Below are positions 20,537 through 33,457 of a stretch of 64,000 nt of DNA, one piece after another (positions within the stretch are counted from its first letter, which is position 1; each line of letters begins with the position of its first letter). Under the pieces are notes generated by a model that was not told the DNA's origin, did not search any database, and saw only the letters and a list, made by a program, of their open reading frames with translations. The position numbers and the translations under genes are program-made. The DNA comes from Hippasteria phrygiana (lineage: Eukaryota; Echinodermata; Asteroidea; Valvatida; Goniasteridae): positions 2,790,001 through 2,854,000 of the forward strand of contig JAZGUH010000022.1 in assembly GCA_037893225.1 (NCBI GenBank). The letters are read 5' to 3'.

Positions 20537-23500
20537 AAAAGATTTTTTTTATGACGTCATCATGACGTCACACAATTTTCGCTTTTTAGGGCATATCTTT
20601 GAGACATACCAAAGCTATAACAAAAAGAATTTTGAAAATATCTTGTTTTGTTCGCTAGATATATTGAAAAGAATGTTACGATTCCAAAAATTTAACAATT
20701 CAGCGACTTGAAAAAAGACTACAAATCAACCCTTTTTATAAACAGCATGCTCATTTAAGCCATGGTTATCTGCCCTTCCCAGAATTCCTTTGTGTTATAT
20801 TGAATTTGGTCTAAATTTTGAAATGGCTCCTATTTCTTACTTGAGTGAGCCACGATCATGAAATTTTGGAATTAGGTACAGAAAAATTCAATGTATACAT
20901 TTTTGTAATCGGATTGACCCTTACATGCGTTAAAAAAAAAAAATATTGTTCATGACGTCATCATGACGTCACACAATTTTCGCCTTTTAGGGCATATCTT
21001 TGAGACATACCAAAGCTATAACAAAAATAATTTTTAAAATATCTTGTTTTGTTCGCTAGATATATTGAAAAGAATGTTACGATTTTAATACTTCAAAAAT
21101 TCAGCGACTTGAAAAAAGACTAGAAATCAACCCCTTTTATAAACAGCAAGCTCATAATAGCCATGGTTATCAGCCCTTCCCAGAATTCCTTTGTGTTATA
21201 TTGAATTTGGTCTAAATTTTGAAATGGCTGTTATTTCTTACTTGAGTGAGCCACGATCATGAAATTTTGGAATTGGGTACAGAAAAAGACAATGTATACA
21301 TTTTTGTAATCAGATTGACCCTTACATGCGTTTAAAAAAAAAAATATTGTTGATGACGTCATCATGACGTCACACAATTTTCGCCATTTAGGGCATATCT
21401 TTGAGACATACCAAAGCTGTAACAAAAATAATTTTGAAAATATCTTGTTTTGTTCGCTAGATATATTGAAAAGAATGTTACGATTTTAAAACTTCAAAAA
21501 TTCAGCGACTTGAAAAAAGACTAGAAATCAACCCCTTTTATAAACAGCAAGCTCATAATAGCCATGGTTATCAGCCCGTCCCAGAATTCCTTTGTGTTAT
21601 ATTGAATTTGGTCTAAATTTTGAAATGGCTGTCATTTCTTACTTGAGTGAGCCACGATCATGAAATTTTGGAATTGGGTACAGAAAAATACAATGTATAC
21701 ATTTTTGTAATCGGATTGACCCTTACATGCGTTAAAAAAAAAAAAAATTTTGATGACGTCATCATGACGTCACACAATTTTCGCCTTTTAGGGCATATCT
21801 TTGAGACATACCAAAGCTATAACAAAAATAATTTTGAAAATATCTTGTTTTGTTCGCTAGATATATTGAAAAGAATGTTACGATTTTAATACTTCAAAAA
21901 TTCAGCGACTTGAAAAAAGACTAGAAATCAACCCCTTTTATAAACAGCAAGCTCATAATAGCCATGGTTATCAGCCCGTCCCAGAATTCCTTTGTGTTAT
22001 ATTGAATTTGGTCTAAATTTTGAAATGGCTGTCATTTCTTACTTGAGTGAGCCACGATCATGAAATTTTGGAATTAGGTACAGAAAAATTCAATGTATAC
22101 ATTTTTGTAATCGGATTGACCCTTACATGCGTTAAAAAAAAAAAATATTGTTCATGACGTCATCATGACGTCACACAATTTTCGCCTTTTAGGGCATATC
22201 TTTGAGACATACCAAAGCTATAACAAAAATAATTTTTAAAATATCTTGTTTTGTTCGCTAGATATATTGAAAAGAATGTTACGATTTTAATACTTCAAAA
22301 ATTCAGCGACTTGAAAAAAGACTAGAAATCAACCCCTTTTATAAACAGCAAGCTCATAATAGCCATGGTTATCAGCCCTTCCCAGAATTCCTTTGTGTTA
22401 TATTGAATTTGGTCTAAATTTTGAAATGGCTGTTATTTCTTACTTGAGTGAGCCACGATCATGAAATTTTGGAATTGGGTACAGAAAAAGACAATGTATA
22501 CATTTTTGTAATCAGATTGACCCTTACATGCGTTTAAAAAAAAAAATATTGTTGATGACGTCATCATGACGTCACACAATTTTCGCCATTTAGGGCATAT
22601 CTTTGAGACATACCAAAGCTGTAACAAAAATAATTTTGAAAATATCTTGTTTTGTTCGCTAGATATATTGAAAAGAATGTTACGATTTTAAAACTTCAAA
22701 AATTCAGCGACTTGAAAAAAGACTAGAAATCAACCCCTTTTATAAACAGCAAGCTCATAATAGCCATGGTAATCAGCCCGTCCCAGAATTCCTTTGTGTT
22801 ATATTGAATTTGGTCTAAATTTTGAAATGGCTGTCATTTCTTACTTGAGTGAGCCACGATCATGAAATTTTGGAATTGGGTACAGAAAAATACAATGTAT
22901 ACATTTTTGTAATCGGATTGACCCTTACATGCGTTAAAAAAAAAAAAATTTTTGATGACGTCATCATGACGTCACACAATTTTCGCCTTTTAGGGCATAT
23001 CTTTGAGACATACCAAAGCTATAACAAAAATAATTTTGAAAATATCTTGTTTTGTTCGCTAGATATATTGAAAAGAATGTTACGATTTTAATACTTCAAA
23101 AATTCAGCGACTTGAAAAAAGACTAGAAATCAACCCCTTTTATAAACAGCAAGCTCATAATAGCCATGGTTATCAGCCCGTCCCAGAATTCCTTTGTGTT
23201 ATATTGAATTTGGTCTAAATTTTGAAATGGCTGTCATTTGTTACTTGAGTGAGCCACGATCATGAAATTTTGGAATTGGGTACAGAAAAATACAATGTAT
23301 ACATTTTTGTAATCAGATTGACCCTTACATGCGTTAAAAAAAAAAAGCATTTTTGATGACGTCATCATGACGTCACACAATTTTCGCTTTTTAAGGCATA
23401 TCTTTGAGACATACCAAAGCTATAAGAAAAAGAATTTTGAAAATATCTTGTTTTGTTCGCTAGATATAATTTAATGAATGTTACGATTTTCAAAATTCAA
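20537..23500. repeat. Array of ~400-bp satellite modules
   Basis: Head-to-tail ~400-401-bp modules. Each begins with the near-palindrome TGACGTCATCATGACGTCA, then CACAATTTTCGC, GGGCATATCTTTGAGACATA, CAAAGCTATAACAAAAA, AGCGACTTGAAAAAAGACTA, CCCAGAATTCCTTTGTGTTA, TTACTTGAGTGAGCCACGAT and TTGACCCTTACATGCG plus an A-run. The palindrome recurs at about 20953, 21355, 21755, 22156, 22557, 22957 and 23358. Confidence 0.9.
20938..23339. repeat. 1,202-bp higher-order repeat (three ~400-bp modules, two copies)
   Basis: Positions in 20938-22138 match positions 1,202 bp further on almost base for base (for example the CATGACGTC variant at 20951 and 22153, and the GACAATGTATAC variant at 21289 and 22491), whereas adjacent 400-bp modules differ more. 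The repeating unit is therefore a trimer. Confidence 0.85.
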
Positions 23501-23689
23501 AAATTCATAAAAAATTACGTGATGACGTCATCATGACGTAAAAGTTCGGCATGCATCCTGAGCAGTTGGTCTAAGTGTCTGTTAAATTTAAAGGCAATCG
23601 GCTGCATAAAAGTAGCCAAAGTGCCTGGCAGAAAGAAAACGTGTACAAATGCTATGGGCAAAAAGTCTGAAAAAGAAAAAAAAAAAAAA

Positions 23690-26046
23690 CTAGAGGCAAG
23701 TGTTTGTGGACAAACACAGGGCTGTTTCGAATTTTTTTATTGTTAGTTTGGATGTCAAATGTGTATGCAATATTTAAAGTTGTTTGTTAGTTAACAATGA
23801 CGGAGGGATGAAGATGTTGTTATTGGATGTGTGAAGGATTGGTTTAAAAAAAGGAATCGTGTACAAATGCTATGGGAAATAGCCTAGCGAATGCCCCTTT
23901 AAGGTGACATCACATAACGTCATGTCAATTTTCATCTATGACACCGGGTGGCATACCTAAATGGTGTGTTTCAACTGAATCGGACTTGTACATTTGTAGA
24001 TATATGGCTTCGAAAAATGCCCCTTTAAGATGACGTCACGTGACATGTGATGACGTCATCATGACGTAAAAGTTAGGCACACATTCTGAGCAGTTGGGGT
24101 AAGTGTCTGCCAAGTTTAAAAGTAGCCAAACTGGCCGGTAAGAAAGAAAATGTTTACAAATGCTATGGGCAATAATCTAGCGAGTGCCCCTTTAAGATGA
24201 CACCACGTGACATGTTATGACTTGGTCATAACGTCATGTCAATGTTCATCTATAACACCCGGTGGCATACCTAGATATTACGTTCCAACTTAATCGGACT
24301 TGTACTTTTGTAGATATATGGTTTCGAAAAATGCCCCTTTACGTCACGTGACATGTGATGATGTCATCATGACGTAAATGTTCGGCACACATTGTGAGCA
24401 GTTGGAGTAAGTGTCTGCTAAGTTTAAAAGTATCCAAAGTGGCCGGTAAGAAAGAAAAAGTTTACAAATGCTATGGGCAATATTCTAGCGACTTGAAAAA
24501 ATATTTTTTTTTATGACGTCATCATGACGTCACACAATTTTCGCTTTTTAGGGCATATCTTTGAGACATACCAAAGCTATAACAAAAAGAATTTTGAAAA
24601 TATCTTGTTTTGTTCGCTAGATATATTGAAAAGAATGTTACGATTCCAAAAATTTAAAATTCAGCGACTTGAAAAAAGACTACAAATCAACCCTTTTTAT
24701 AAACAGCATGCTCATTTAAGCCATGGTTATCTGCCCTTCCCAGAATTCCTTTGTGTTATATTGAATTTGGTCTAAATTTTGAAATGGTTCCTATTTCTTA
24801 CTTGAGTGAGCCACGACCATGAAATTTTGGAATTACGTACAGAAAAATTCAATGTATACATTTTTGTAATCGGATTGACCCTTACATGCGTTAAAAAAAA
24901 AAGAATTGTTGATGACGTCATCATGACGTCACACAATTTTCGCCTTTTAGGGCATATCTTTGAGACATACCAAAGCTATAACAAAAAGAATTTTGAAAAT
25001 ATCTTGTTTTGTTCGCTAGATATATTGAAAAGAATGTTACGATTTTAATACTTCAAAAATTCAGCGACTTGAAAAAAGACTAGAAATCAACCCCTTTTAT
25101 AAACATCAAGCACATAATAGCCATGGTTATCTGCCCGTCCCAGAATTCCTTTGTGTTATATTGAATTTGGTCTAAATTTTGAAATGGCTCCTATTTCTTA
25201 CTTGAGTGAGCCACGATCACGAAATTTTGGAATTACGTACAGAAAAATTCAATGTATTTATTTTTGTAATCGGATTGACCCTTACATGCGTAAAAAAAAA
25301 AAAATATTGTTGATGACGTCATCATGACGTCACACAATTTTCGCCTTTTAGGGCATATCTTTGAGACATACCAAAGCTATAACAAAAAGAATTTTTAAAA
25401 TATCTTGTTTTGTTCGCTAGATATATTGAAAAGAATGTTACGATTTTAATACTTCAAAAATTCAGCGACTTGAAAAAAGACTAGAAATCAACCCCTTTTA
25501 TAAACAGCAAGCACATAATAGCCATGGTTATCTGCCCGTCCCAGAATTCCTTTGTGTTATATTGAATTTGGTCTAAATTTTGAAATGGCTGTCATTTCTT
25601 ACTTGAGTGAGCCACGATCATGAAATTTTGGAATTGGGTACAGGAAAATTCAATGTATACATTTTTGTAATCAAATTGACCCTTACATGCGTTTACAAAA
25701 AAACATATTTTTGATGACGTCATCATGACGTCAAACAATTTTCGCTTTTTAGGGCATATCTTTGAGACATACCAAAGCTATAACAAAAAGAATTTTGAAA
25801 ATATCTTGTTTTGTTCGCTAGATATAATTTAATGAATGTTACGATTTTCAAATTTCAAAAATTCATAAAAAATCACGTGATGACGTCATCATGACGTAAA
25901 AGTTCGGCATGCATTCTGAGCAGTTGGTCTAAGTGTCTGTTAAGTTTAAAGGCAATCGGCTGCATCAAAGTAGCAAAAGTGCCTGGTAGAAAGAAAACGT
26001 GTACAAATGCTATGGGCAAAAAGTCTGAAAAAGAAGCAAAAAAAAA
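23690..26046 (-). mobile_element. Helitron-like unit 5
   Basis: CTAG at 23690, 6-bp spacer, hairpin. The 5' flank of the interior (to ~24500) matches units 3, 18 and 19, including the empty-site sequence GTTATTGGATGTGTGAAGG at 23819-23837. It then has ~400-bp modules and the transition block. Confidence 0.65.
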
Positions 26047-28001
26047 CTAGAGGCATGAGGTTGGTGTTTGTGGACAAACACAGGGCTGTTTCGTTTTTGT
26101 TTTTTTAGTTTGGATGTGAAATGTGAATACAATAATTTAAGTTTGTCAAAGAATCGCGCTGCTGCCAGTTTTCTTTGGTAATTTTGAAATTAATTAAAGT
26201 TGTTTGTAGTAGTAACATGTGATGACGTCATCATAACGTATCTATAAACTTGCTGACCTACCTAGATATTACTTTTCAACTTAATCGGACTTATACTTTT
26301 GTTTATATATGGCTTCATAAACAGCCCCTTTAAGATGACGTCACGTGACATGTGATGACATCATCATAATGTCAAGTCACTTTTCATATATAAACCTATA
26401 TGTACTGGGCTACCTAGATATTACTTTTCAACTTAATCGGACTGATACTTTTGTTTATATAGCTTCAAAAACTGCCCCTTTAAGATGACGTCACGTGACA
26501 TGTGATGACGTCATCATAATGTCAAGTCAATTTTCATCTATAAACCTATATGTACTGGGCTACCTAGATATTACTTTTCAACTTAATCGGACTTGTACTT
26601 TTGTTTTCATATGGCTTAAAAAACTGTCCCTTTAAGATGACGTCATGTGGCATGTGATGACGTCATCATCATGTCATGTCAATTTTCATCTATAAACCAA
26701 CTGGCCTACCTAGGTATTTTTAAAAAACTTAATCGGAATTGTACCTTTGTCTATATATGGCTTCAAAAACTGCCCCTTTAAAATGACGTCACGGACATGT
26801 GATGACGTCATCATAATGTCAAGTCAAATTTCATCTATAAACCTACTGGGCTACCTAGATATTACTTTTCAACTTAATCGGACTTGTACTTTTGTTTATA
26901 TATGGCTTCGAAAAATGCCCCTTTAAGATGACGTCACGTGACATGTGATGACGTCATCATGACGTAAACGTTCGTTACACATTGTGAGCAGTTTTTGATG
27001 ACGTCATCATGACCTCACACAATTTTCGCCTTTTAGGGCATATCTTTGAGACATACCAAAGCTATAACAAAAAGAATTTTCAAAATATCTTGTTTTTTTC
27101 GTTAGATATATTGAAAAGAATGTTACGATTTTCAAAATTCAAAAATTCAGCAGTTGGGGTAAGTGTCTGCCAAGTTTAAAAGTAGCCAAAGTGGCCGGTA
27201 AGAAAGAAAACGTTTACAAATGCTATGGGCAATATTCTAGCGACTTGAAAAACATATTTCTTTATGACGTCATCATGACGTCACACAATTTTCGCTTTTT
27301 AGGGCATATTTTTGAGACATACCAAAGCTATAACAAAAAGCATTTTGAAAATATCTTGTTTTGTTCGGCAGATATATTGAAAAGAATGTTACGATTAAAA
27401 TTGTTTTATAATTTAGCGACTTGAAAAAAGACTACAAATCAACCCTTTTTATAAACAGCATGCACATTTAAGCCATGGTTACCTGCCCTTCCCAGAATTC
27501 CTTTGTGTTATATTGAATTTGGTCTAAATTTTGAAATGGCTGTTATTTCTTACTTGAGTGAGCCACGATCATGAAATTTTGGAATTAGGTACAGAAAAAT
27601 TCAATGTATACATTTTTGTAATCAGATTGACCCTTACATGCGTTTAAAAAAAAAAAATTTTTGATGACGTCATCATGACCTCACACAATTTTCGCCTTTT
27701 AGGGCATATCTTTGAGACATACCAAAGCTATAACAAAAAGAATTTTCAAAATATCTTGTTTTTTTCGTTAGATATATTGAAAAGAATGTTACGATTTTCA
27801 AAATTCAAAAATTCATAAAAAATCACGTGATGACGTCATCATTACGTAAAAGTTCGGCAGACATTCTGAGCAGTTGGTCTAAGTGTCTGCCAAGTTTAAA
27901 GCCAATCGGCTGCTTAAAAGTGGCCAAAATGCCGGTTAGAAAGAAAACGTGCACAAATGCTATGGGCATTTGGCTGAAAAAGAAAAAAAAAAAGAAAAAA
28001 A

Positions 28002-28033
<32 letters not shown>

Positions 28034-28084
28034 ATCTTAACGAAAACAAGGGCTGTTTCGGAAAAGTTTCCGAAACAGCCAAAA

Positions 28085-28116
<32 letters not shown>

Positions 28117-28479
28117 ATCTTAACGAAAACAAGGGCTGTTTCGTAAAACTACGAAACAGCCAAAAAAAAAAAAAAAAGAAAAAAAAAAAAATCTTAACGA
28201 AAACAAGGGCTGTTTCGAAAAACTTTCGAAACAGCCAAAAATCTTAACGAAAACAAGGGCTGTTTCGAAAAACTTTCGAAACAGCCAAAAAAAATCTTAA
28301 CGAAAACAAGGGCTGTTTCGAAAAACTTTCGAAACAGCCAAAAAAGAAAAAAAAAAAAATCTTAACGAAAACAAGGGCTGTTTCGAAAAACTTTCGAAAC
28401 AGCCAAAAAAAAAGAAAAAAAAAAAAATCTTAACGAAAACAAGGGCTGTTTCGGAAAAGTTTCCGAAACAGCCAAAAAA
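26047..28479 (-). mobile_element. Helitron-like unit 6, with seven 5' hairpin cassettes
   Basis: CTAG at 26047 with a 13-bp spacer. ~150-bp modules at 26210-26990, a stray core fragment at ~26997-27150, two ~400-bp modules, and the transition block (27835-27975). It closes with the cassette cluster at 28035-28475. Unit 12 is a close relative lacking ~450 bp of the interior. Confidence 0.65.
28035..28475 (-). repeat. Cluster of seven 5' hairpin cassettes
   Basis: Seven copies of TCTTAACGAAAACAAG + hairpin + A-tract. Stem types in plus-strand order: TTTCGGAAA, TTTCGTA, then four TTTCGAAA, then TTTCGGAAA. Each has the exactly complementary second arm. Spacers are A-runs of 4-30 bases with occasional G. 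Confidence 0.95.
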
Positions 28480-30658
28480 CTAGAGGCATGAGAATGGTGT
28501 TTGTGGACAAACACAGGGCTGTTTCGTTTTTGTTTTTTTAGTTTGGATGTGAAATGTGAATACAATAATTTAAGTTTGTCAAACAATCGCGCTGCTGCCA
28601 GTTTTCTTTGTTAATTTTGAAATTAATTAAAGTTGTTTGTAGTAGTAACATGTGATGACGTCATCATAACGTCACATAAATGTTCATCTATAAACTTGCT
28701 GACCTTCCTAGATATAACTTTTCAACTTAATCGGACTTGTACTTTTCTTTATATATGGCTTCAAAAACTGCCCCTTTAAGATGACGTCACGTGACATGTG
28801 ATGACGTCATCATCATGTCATGTCAATTTTCATCTATAAACCTACTAAGCTACCTAGATATTACTTTTAAACTTAATCGGACATGTACTTCTGTAGATAT
28901 GCGCCTTCAAAAACTGCCCCTTTAAGATGACGTCACATGTGATGACGTCATCATAACGTCATGTCAATTTTCATTTATAAAACTACTGGGATACCTAGAT
29001 ATTACATTTTAACTTAATCGAACTTGTACTTTTGTAGATATATGGCTTCAAAAAATGCCCCTTTAAGATGACGTCATGTGACATGTGATGACGTCATTAT
29101 GACGTAAAAGTTCGGCACACATTGTGAGCAGTTGGGGTAAGTGTCTGCCAAGTTTAAAATTAGCCAAAGTGGCCGGTAAGAAAGAAAACGTTTACAAATG
29201 CTATGGGCAATATTCTAGCGACTTGAAAAAAAGAATTGTTTGATGACGTCATCATGACGTCACACAATTGTCGCTTTTTAGGGCATATCTGTGAGACATA
29301 CCAAAGCTATTACAAAAAGAATTTTGAAAATGTCTTGTTTTGTTCGCTAGATATATTGAAAAGAATGTTACGATTTACACAATTTTAAAATTCAGCGACT
29401 TGAACAAAGACTACAAATCAACCTTTTTATAAACAGCATGCACATTTAAGCCATGGTTATCTGCCCTTCCCAGAATTCCTTTGTGTTATATTGAATTTGG
29501 TCTAAATTTTCAAATGGCTGTTATTTCTTACTTGAGTGAGCCACGATCATGAAATTTTGGAATTAGGGAGAGGAAAATTCAATATATACATTTTTGTAAT
29601 CGGATTGACCCTTACATGCGTTTAAAAAAAAAAATTTTGATGACGTCATCATGACGTCACACATTTTCTCCCTTTTAGGGGATATCTTTGAGACATACCA
29701 AAGCTATAACAAAAAGAATTTTGAAAATATATTGTTTTGTTCGCTAGATATATTGAAAAAAATGTTACGATTTTAAAATTTTAAAAATTCATAAAAAGTC
29801 ACGTAATGACATCATCATGACCTCATTTTAGATTTTGCATGCTAGTGACAGTATCTACCTACCCACCACTTTTCATGACGATCGGACCTATCCTTATATG
29901 TGTTTTAAAAAATCACATTTTTGATGACGTCATCATGACGTCACACATTTTTGCCCTTTTAGGGCATATCTTTGAGACATACAAAAGCTATCACAAAAAT
30001 AATTTTGAAAATATCATGTTTTGTTTACTAGATATATTGAAAAGAATGTTACGATTTTAAAACTTAAAAAATTCAGCGACTTGAAAAAAGACTAGGAATC
30101 AACCCCTTTTATAAACAGCAAGCACATTTAAGCCATGGTTATCTGCCCTTCCCAGAATTCCTTTGTGTTATATTGAATTTGGTCTAAATTTTGAAATGGC
30201 TGTTATTTCTTACTTGAGTGAGCCACGATCATGAAATTTAGAAATTACGTACAGAAAAATTCAATGTATACATTTTTGTAATCGGATTGACCCTTACATG
30301 CGTTAAAAAAAAAACACATTTTTGATGACGTCATCATGACGTCACACAATTTTCGCTTTTTAGGGCATATCTTTGAGACATACCAAAGCTATAACAAAAA
30401 GAATTTCAAAAATATCTTGTTTTGTTCGCTAGATATATTGAAAAGAATTTTACGATTTTGAAATTTCAAAAATTCATAAAAAATCAGGTGATGACGTCAT
30501 CATGACGTAAATGTTCGGCATACATTCTGAGCAGTTAGTCTAAGTGTCTGCCAAGTTTAAAGCCAATCGGCAGCATAAAAGTAGCCAAAGTGCCGGTAAG
30601 AAAGAAAACGTGTATAAATGCTATGGGCATTTGGCTGAAAAAGAAAAAAAAAAAAAAA
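28480..30658 (-). mobile_element. Helitron-like unit 7
   Basis: CTAG at 28480, ~13-bp spacer, hairpin. ~150-bp modules 28650-29110, then ~400-bp and ~285-bp modules, transition block and A-tract. Closely related to unit 21 (56021-58210) and unit 22. Confidence 0.65.
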
Positions 30659-32325
30659 CTAGATATTACATTTTAACTTAATCGAACTTGTACTTTTGTA
30701 GATATATGGCTTTGAAAAATGCCCCTTTAAGATGACGTCACGTGACATGTGATGACGTCATTATGACGTAAAAGTTCGGCACACATTGTGAGCAGTTGGG
30801 GTAAGTGTCTGCCAAGTTTAAAATTAGCCAAAGTGGCCGGTAAGAAAGAAAAAGTTTACAAATGCTATGGGCAATATTCTAGCGACTTGAAAAAAAGAAT
30901 TTTTTGATGACGTCATCATGACGTCACACAATTTTCGCTTTTTAGGGCATATCTTTGAGACATACCAAAGCTATAACAAAAAGAATTTTGAAAATTTCTT
31001 GTTTAGTGCGCTAGATATATTGAAAAGAATGTTACGATTTACACAATTTTAAAATTCAGCGACTTGAACAAAGACTACAAATCAACCTTTTTATAAACAG
31101 CATGCACATTATTTAAGCCATGGTTATCTGCCCTTCCCAGAATTCCTTTGTGTTATATTGAATTTGGTCTAAATTTTCAAATGGCTGTTATTTCTTACTT
31201 GAGTGAGCCACGATCATGAAATTTTTGAATTAGAGAGAGGAAAATTCAATGTATACATTTTTGTAATCGGATTGACCCTTACATGCGTTAAAAAAAAAAA
31301 ACAATTGATGACATCATCATGACGTCACACATTTTCTCCCTTTTAGGGGATATCTTTGAGACATACCAAAGCTATAACAAAAAGAATTTTGAAAATCTAT
31401 TGTTTTGTTCTCTAGATATATTGAAAAAAATGTTACGATTTAAAATTTTAAAAATTCATAAAAAGTCACGTAATGACGTCATCATGACCTCATTTTAGAT
31501 TTTGCATTCTAGTGACAGTATCTACCTACCCACCACTTTGCATGACGATCGGACCTATCCTTATATGTGTTTAATAAAATCTTATTTTTGATGACGTCAT
31601 CATGACGTCACACATTTTTTCCCTTTTAGGGCATATCTTTGAGACATACCAAAGCTATCACAAAAAGAATTTTGAAAATATCTTGTTTTGTTTGCTAGAT
31701 ATATTGAAAAGAATGTTACGATTTTAAAACTTCAAAAATTCAGCGACTTGAAAAAAGACTAGGAATCAACCCCTTTTATAAACAGCAAGCACATTTAAGC
31801 CATGGTTATCTGCCCTTCCCAGAATTCCTTTGTGTTATATTGAATTTGGTCCAAATTTTGAAATGGTTGTTATTTCTTACTTGAGTGAGCCACGATCATG
31901 AAATTTTGGAATTACGTACAGCAAAATTCAATGTATACATTTTTGTAATCAGATTGACCCTTACATGCGTTTAAAAAAAAAACTTTTTTGATGACGTCAT
32001 CATGACCTCAAACAATTTTCGCCTTTTAGGGCATATCTTTGAGACATACCAAAGCTATAACAAAAATAATTTTCAAAATATCTTGTTGTTTTCGTTAGAT
32101 ATATTGAAAAGAATGTTACGATTTTCAAAATTCAAAAAATCATAAAAAATCACGTGATGACGTCATCATTACGTAAAAGTTCGGCAGACATTCTGAGCAG
32201 TTGGTCTAAGTGTCTGCCAAGATTAAAGCCAATCGGCTGCTTAAAAGTGGCCAAAATGCCGGTTAGAAAGAAAACGTGCACAAATGCTATGGGCATTTGG
32301 GCTGAAAAAGAAAAAAAAAAAGAAA
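30659..32325 (-). mobile_element. Helitron-like unit 8, 3' hairpin missing; internal CTAG at the junction
   Basis: The A-tract is followed by CTAGATATTACATTTTAACT. Elsewhere (e.g. ~28999) that sequence is internal to a ~150-bp module, preceded by GGATAC. The unit therefore ends (minus strand) at an internal CTAG, not at the usual hairpin terminus. Confidence 0.6.
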
Positions 32326-33457
32326 CTAGAGATCAACTCTTTATAGACAGCATGCCACATGAAAGCCATGGTTTCTGTCCTTCCCAGAATTCCTTTGTGT
32401 TATATTGAATTTGGTCACAATTTTTTAGATGCCTGTTATTTCTTAATACTTGAGTGAGCCACGATCACGAAATTGTTGAATTAGGTAGAGAAAAATTCAA
32501 TGTATAAATTTTTAATCGGACCGACCCTTACATGCGTTAAAAAAAAAATTGATGACGTCATTATGACGTCACACAATTTTCGCCTTTTAGGGCATATCTT
32601 TGAGACATACCAAAAGCTGTATCAAAAAGAATTTTGAAAATCTCTTGTTTTGTTTGCGAGATATATTTAAAAGAATGTTACGATTTCAAAATTTCAAAAA
32701 TTCATAACAAATCACGTGATGACGTCATCATGACGTTACTTTGGATTTTGCATCCTAGTACCAGTATCTACCTACCCACCAATTTTCATGACGATCGGAC
32801 CTATCCTTATATGTGTTTTAAAAAAGCACATTTTTGATGATGTCATCATGACGTCACACATTTTTTTCCTTTTTAGGGCATATCTTTGAGACCTACCAAA
32901 GCTATAACAAAAAGAATTTTGAAAATATCTTGTTTTGTTTGCCAGATATATTTAAAAAAATGTTACGATTTTCAAAATTTCAAAAATTCATAACAAATCA
33001 CGTGATGACGTCATCATGACGTCACTTTGGATTTTGCATCCTAGTGCCAGTATCTACCTACCCACCAATTTTCATGACGATCGGACCTATTCTTATATGT
33101 GTTTTAAAAAAGCACATTTTTGATGATGTCATCATGACGTCACACACTTTTTTCCTTTTTAGGGCATATCTTTGAGACCTACCAAAGCTGTAACAAAAAG
33201 AATTTTGAAAATATCTTGTTTTGTTCGCTAGATATATTGAAAAGAATTTTACGATTTTCAAATTTCAAAAATTCATAAAAAATCACGTGATGACGTCATC
33301 ATGACGTAAATGTTCGGCATACATTCTGAGCAGTTGGTCTAAGTGTCTGCCAAGTTTAGAGGCAATCGGGTGTACCAAAGTAGCCAAAGTGCCGGTAAGA
33401 AAGAAAACGTGCACAAATGCTATGGGCAAAAAGTCTGAAAAGGAAAAAAAAAAAAAA
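32326..33457 (-). mobile_element. Helitron-like unit 9, 3' hairpin missing; internal CTAG at the junction
   Basis: Begins CTAGAGATCAACTCTTTATA directly after the A-tract. At 11265 and ~60943 the same sequence is internal, preceded by GAAAAAAAGA. Then ~285-bp modules and the transition block. Confidence 0.6.

Larger units (their letters stand above)
16929..23689 (-). mobile_element. Helitron-like unit 4 (longest, 6.8 kb)
   Basis: CTAG at 16929 with a variant hairpin (TGTGTTTGTCC / GGACAAACACA, loop CGT). Interior: ~150-bp modules 17050-18200, a duplicated 957-bp non-satellite segment (18219-20125), a short transition, then a ~400-bp module array with a 1,202-bp higher-order repeat, and the closing transition block. 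Confidence 0.6.

Noticed and set aside
20433..20711. Recurrent open frames in the ~400-bp modules (YDVIMTSHNFRFLGHIFETY type)
   Set aside because: They recur only because the DNA repeats, stop at module boundaries, lack any known domain and are broken in many copies. No sign that the frame is selected.
28035..28475. Possible CRISPR array (regularly repeated palindromic units)
   Set aside because: Eukaryotic context; spacers are A-runs of variable length, not unique sequences, and no cas genes are present.
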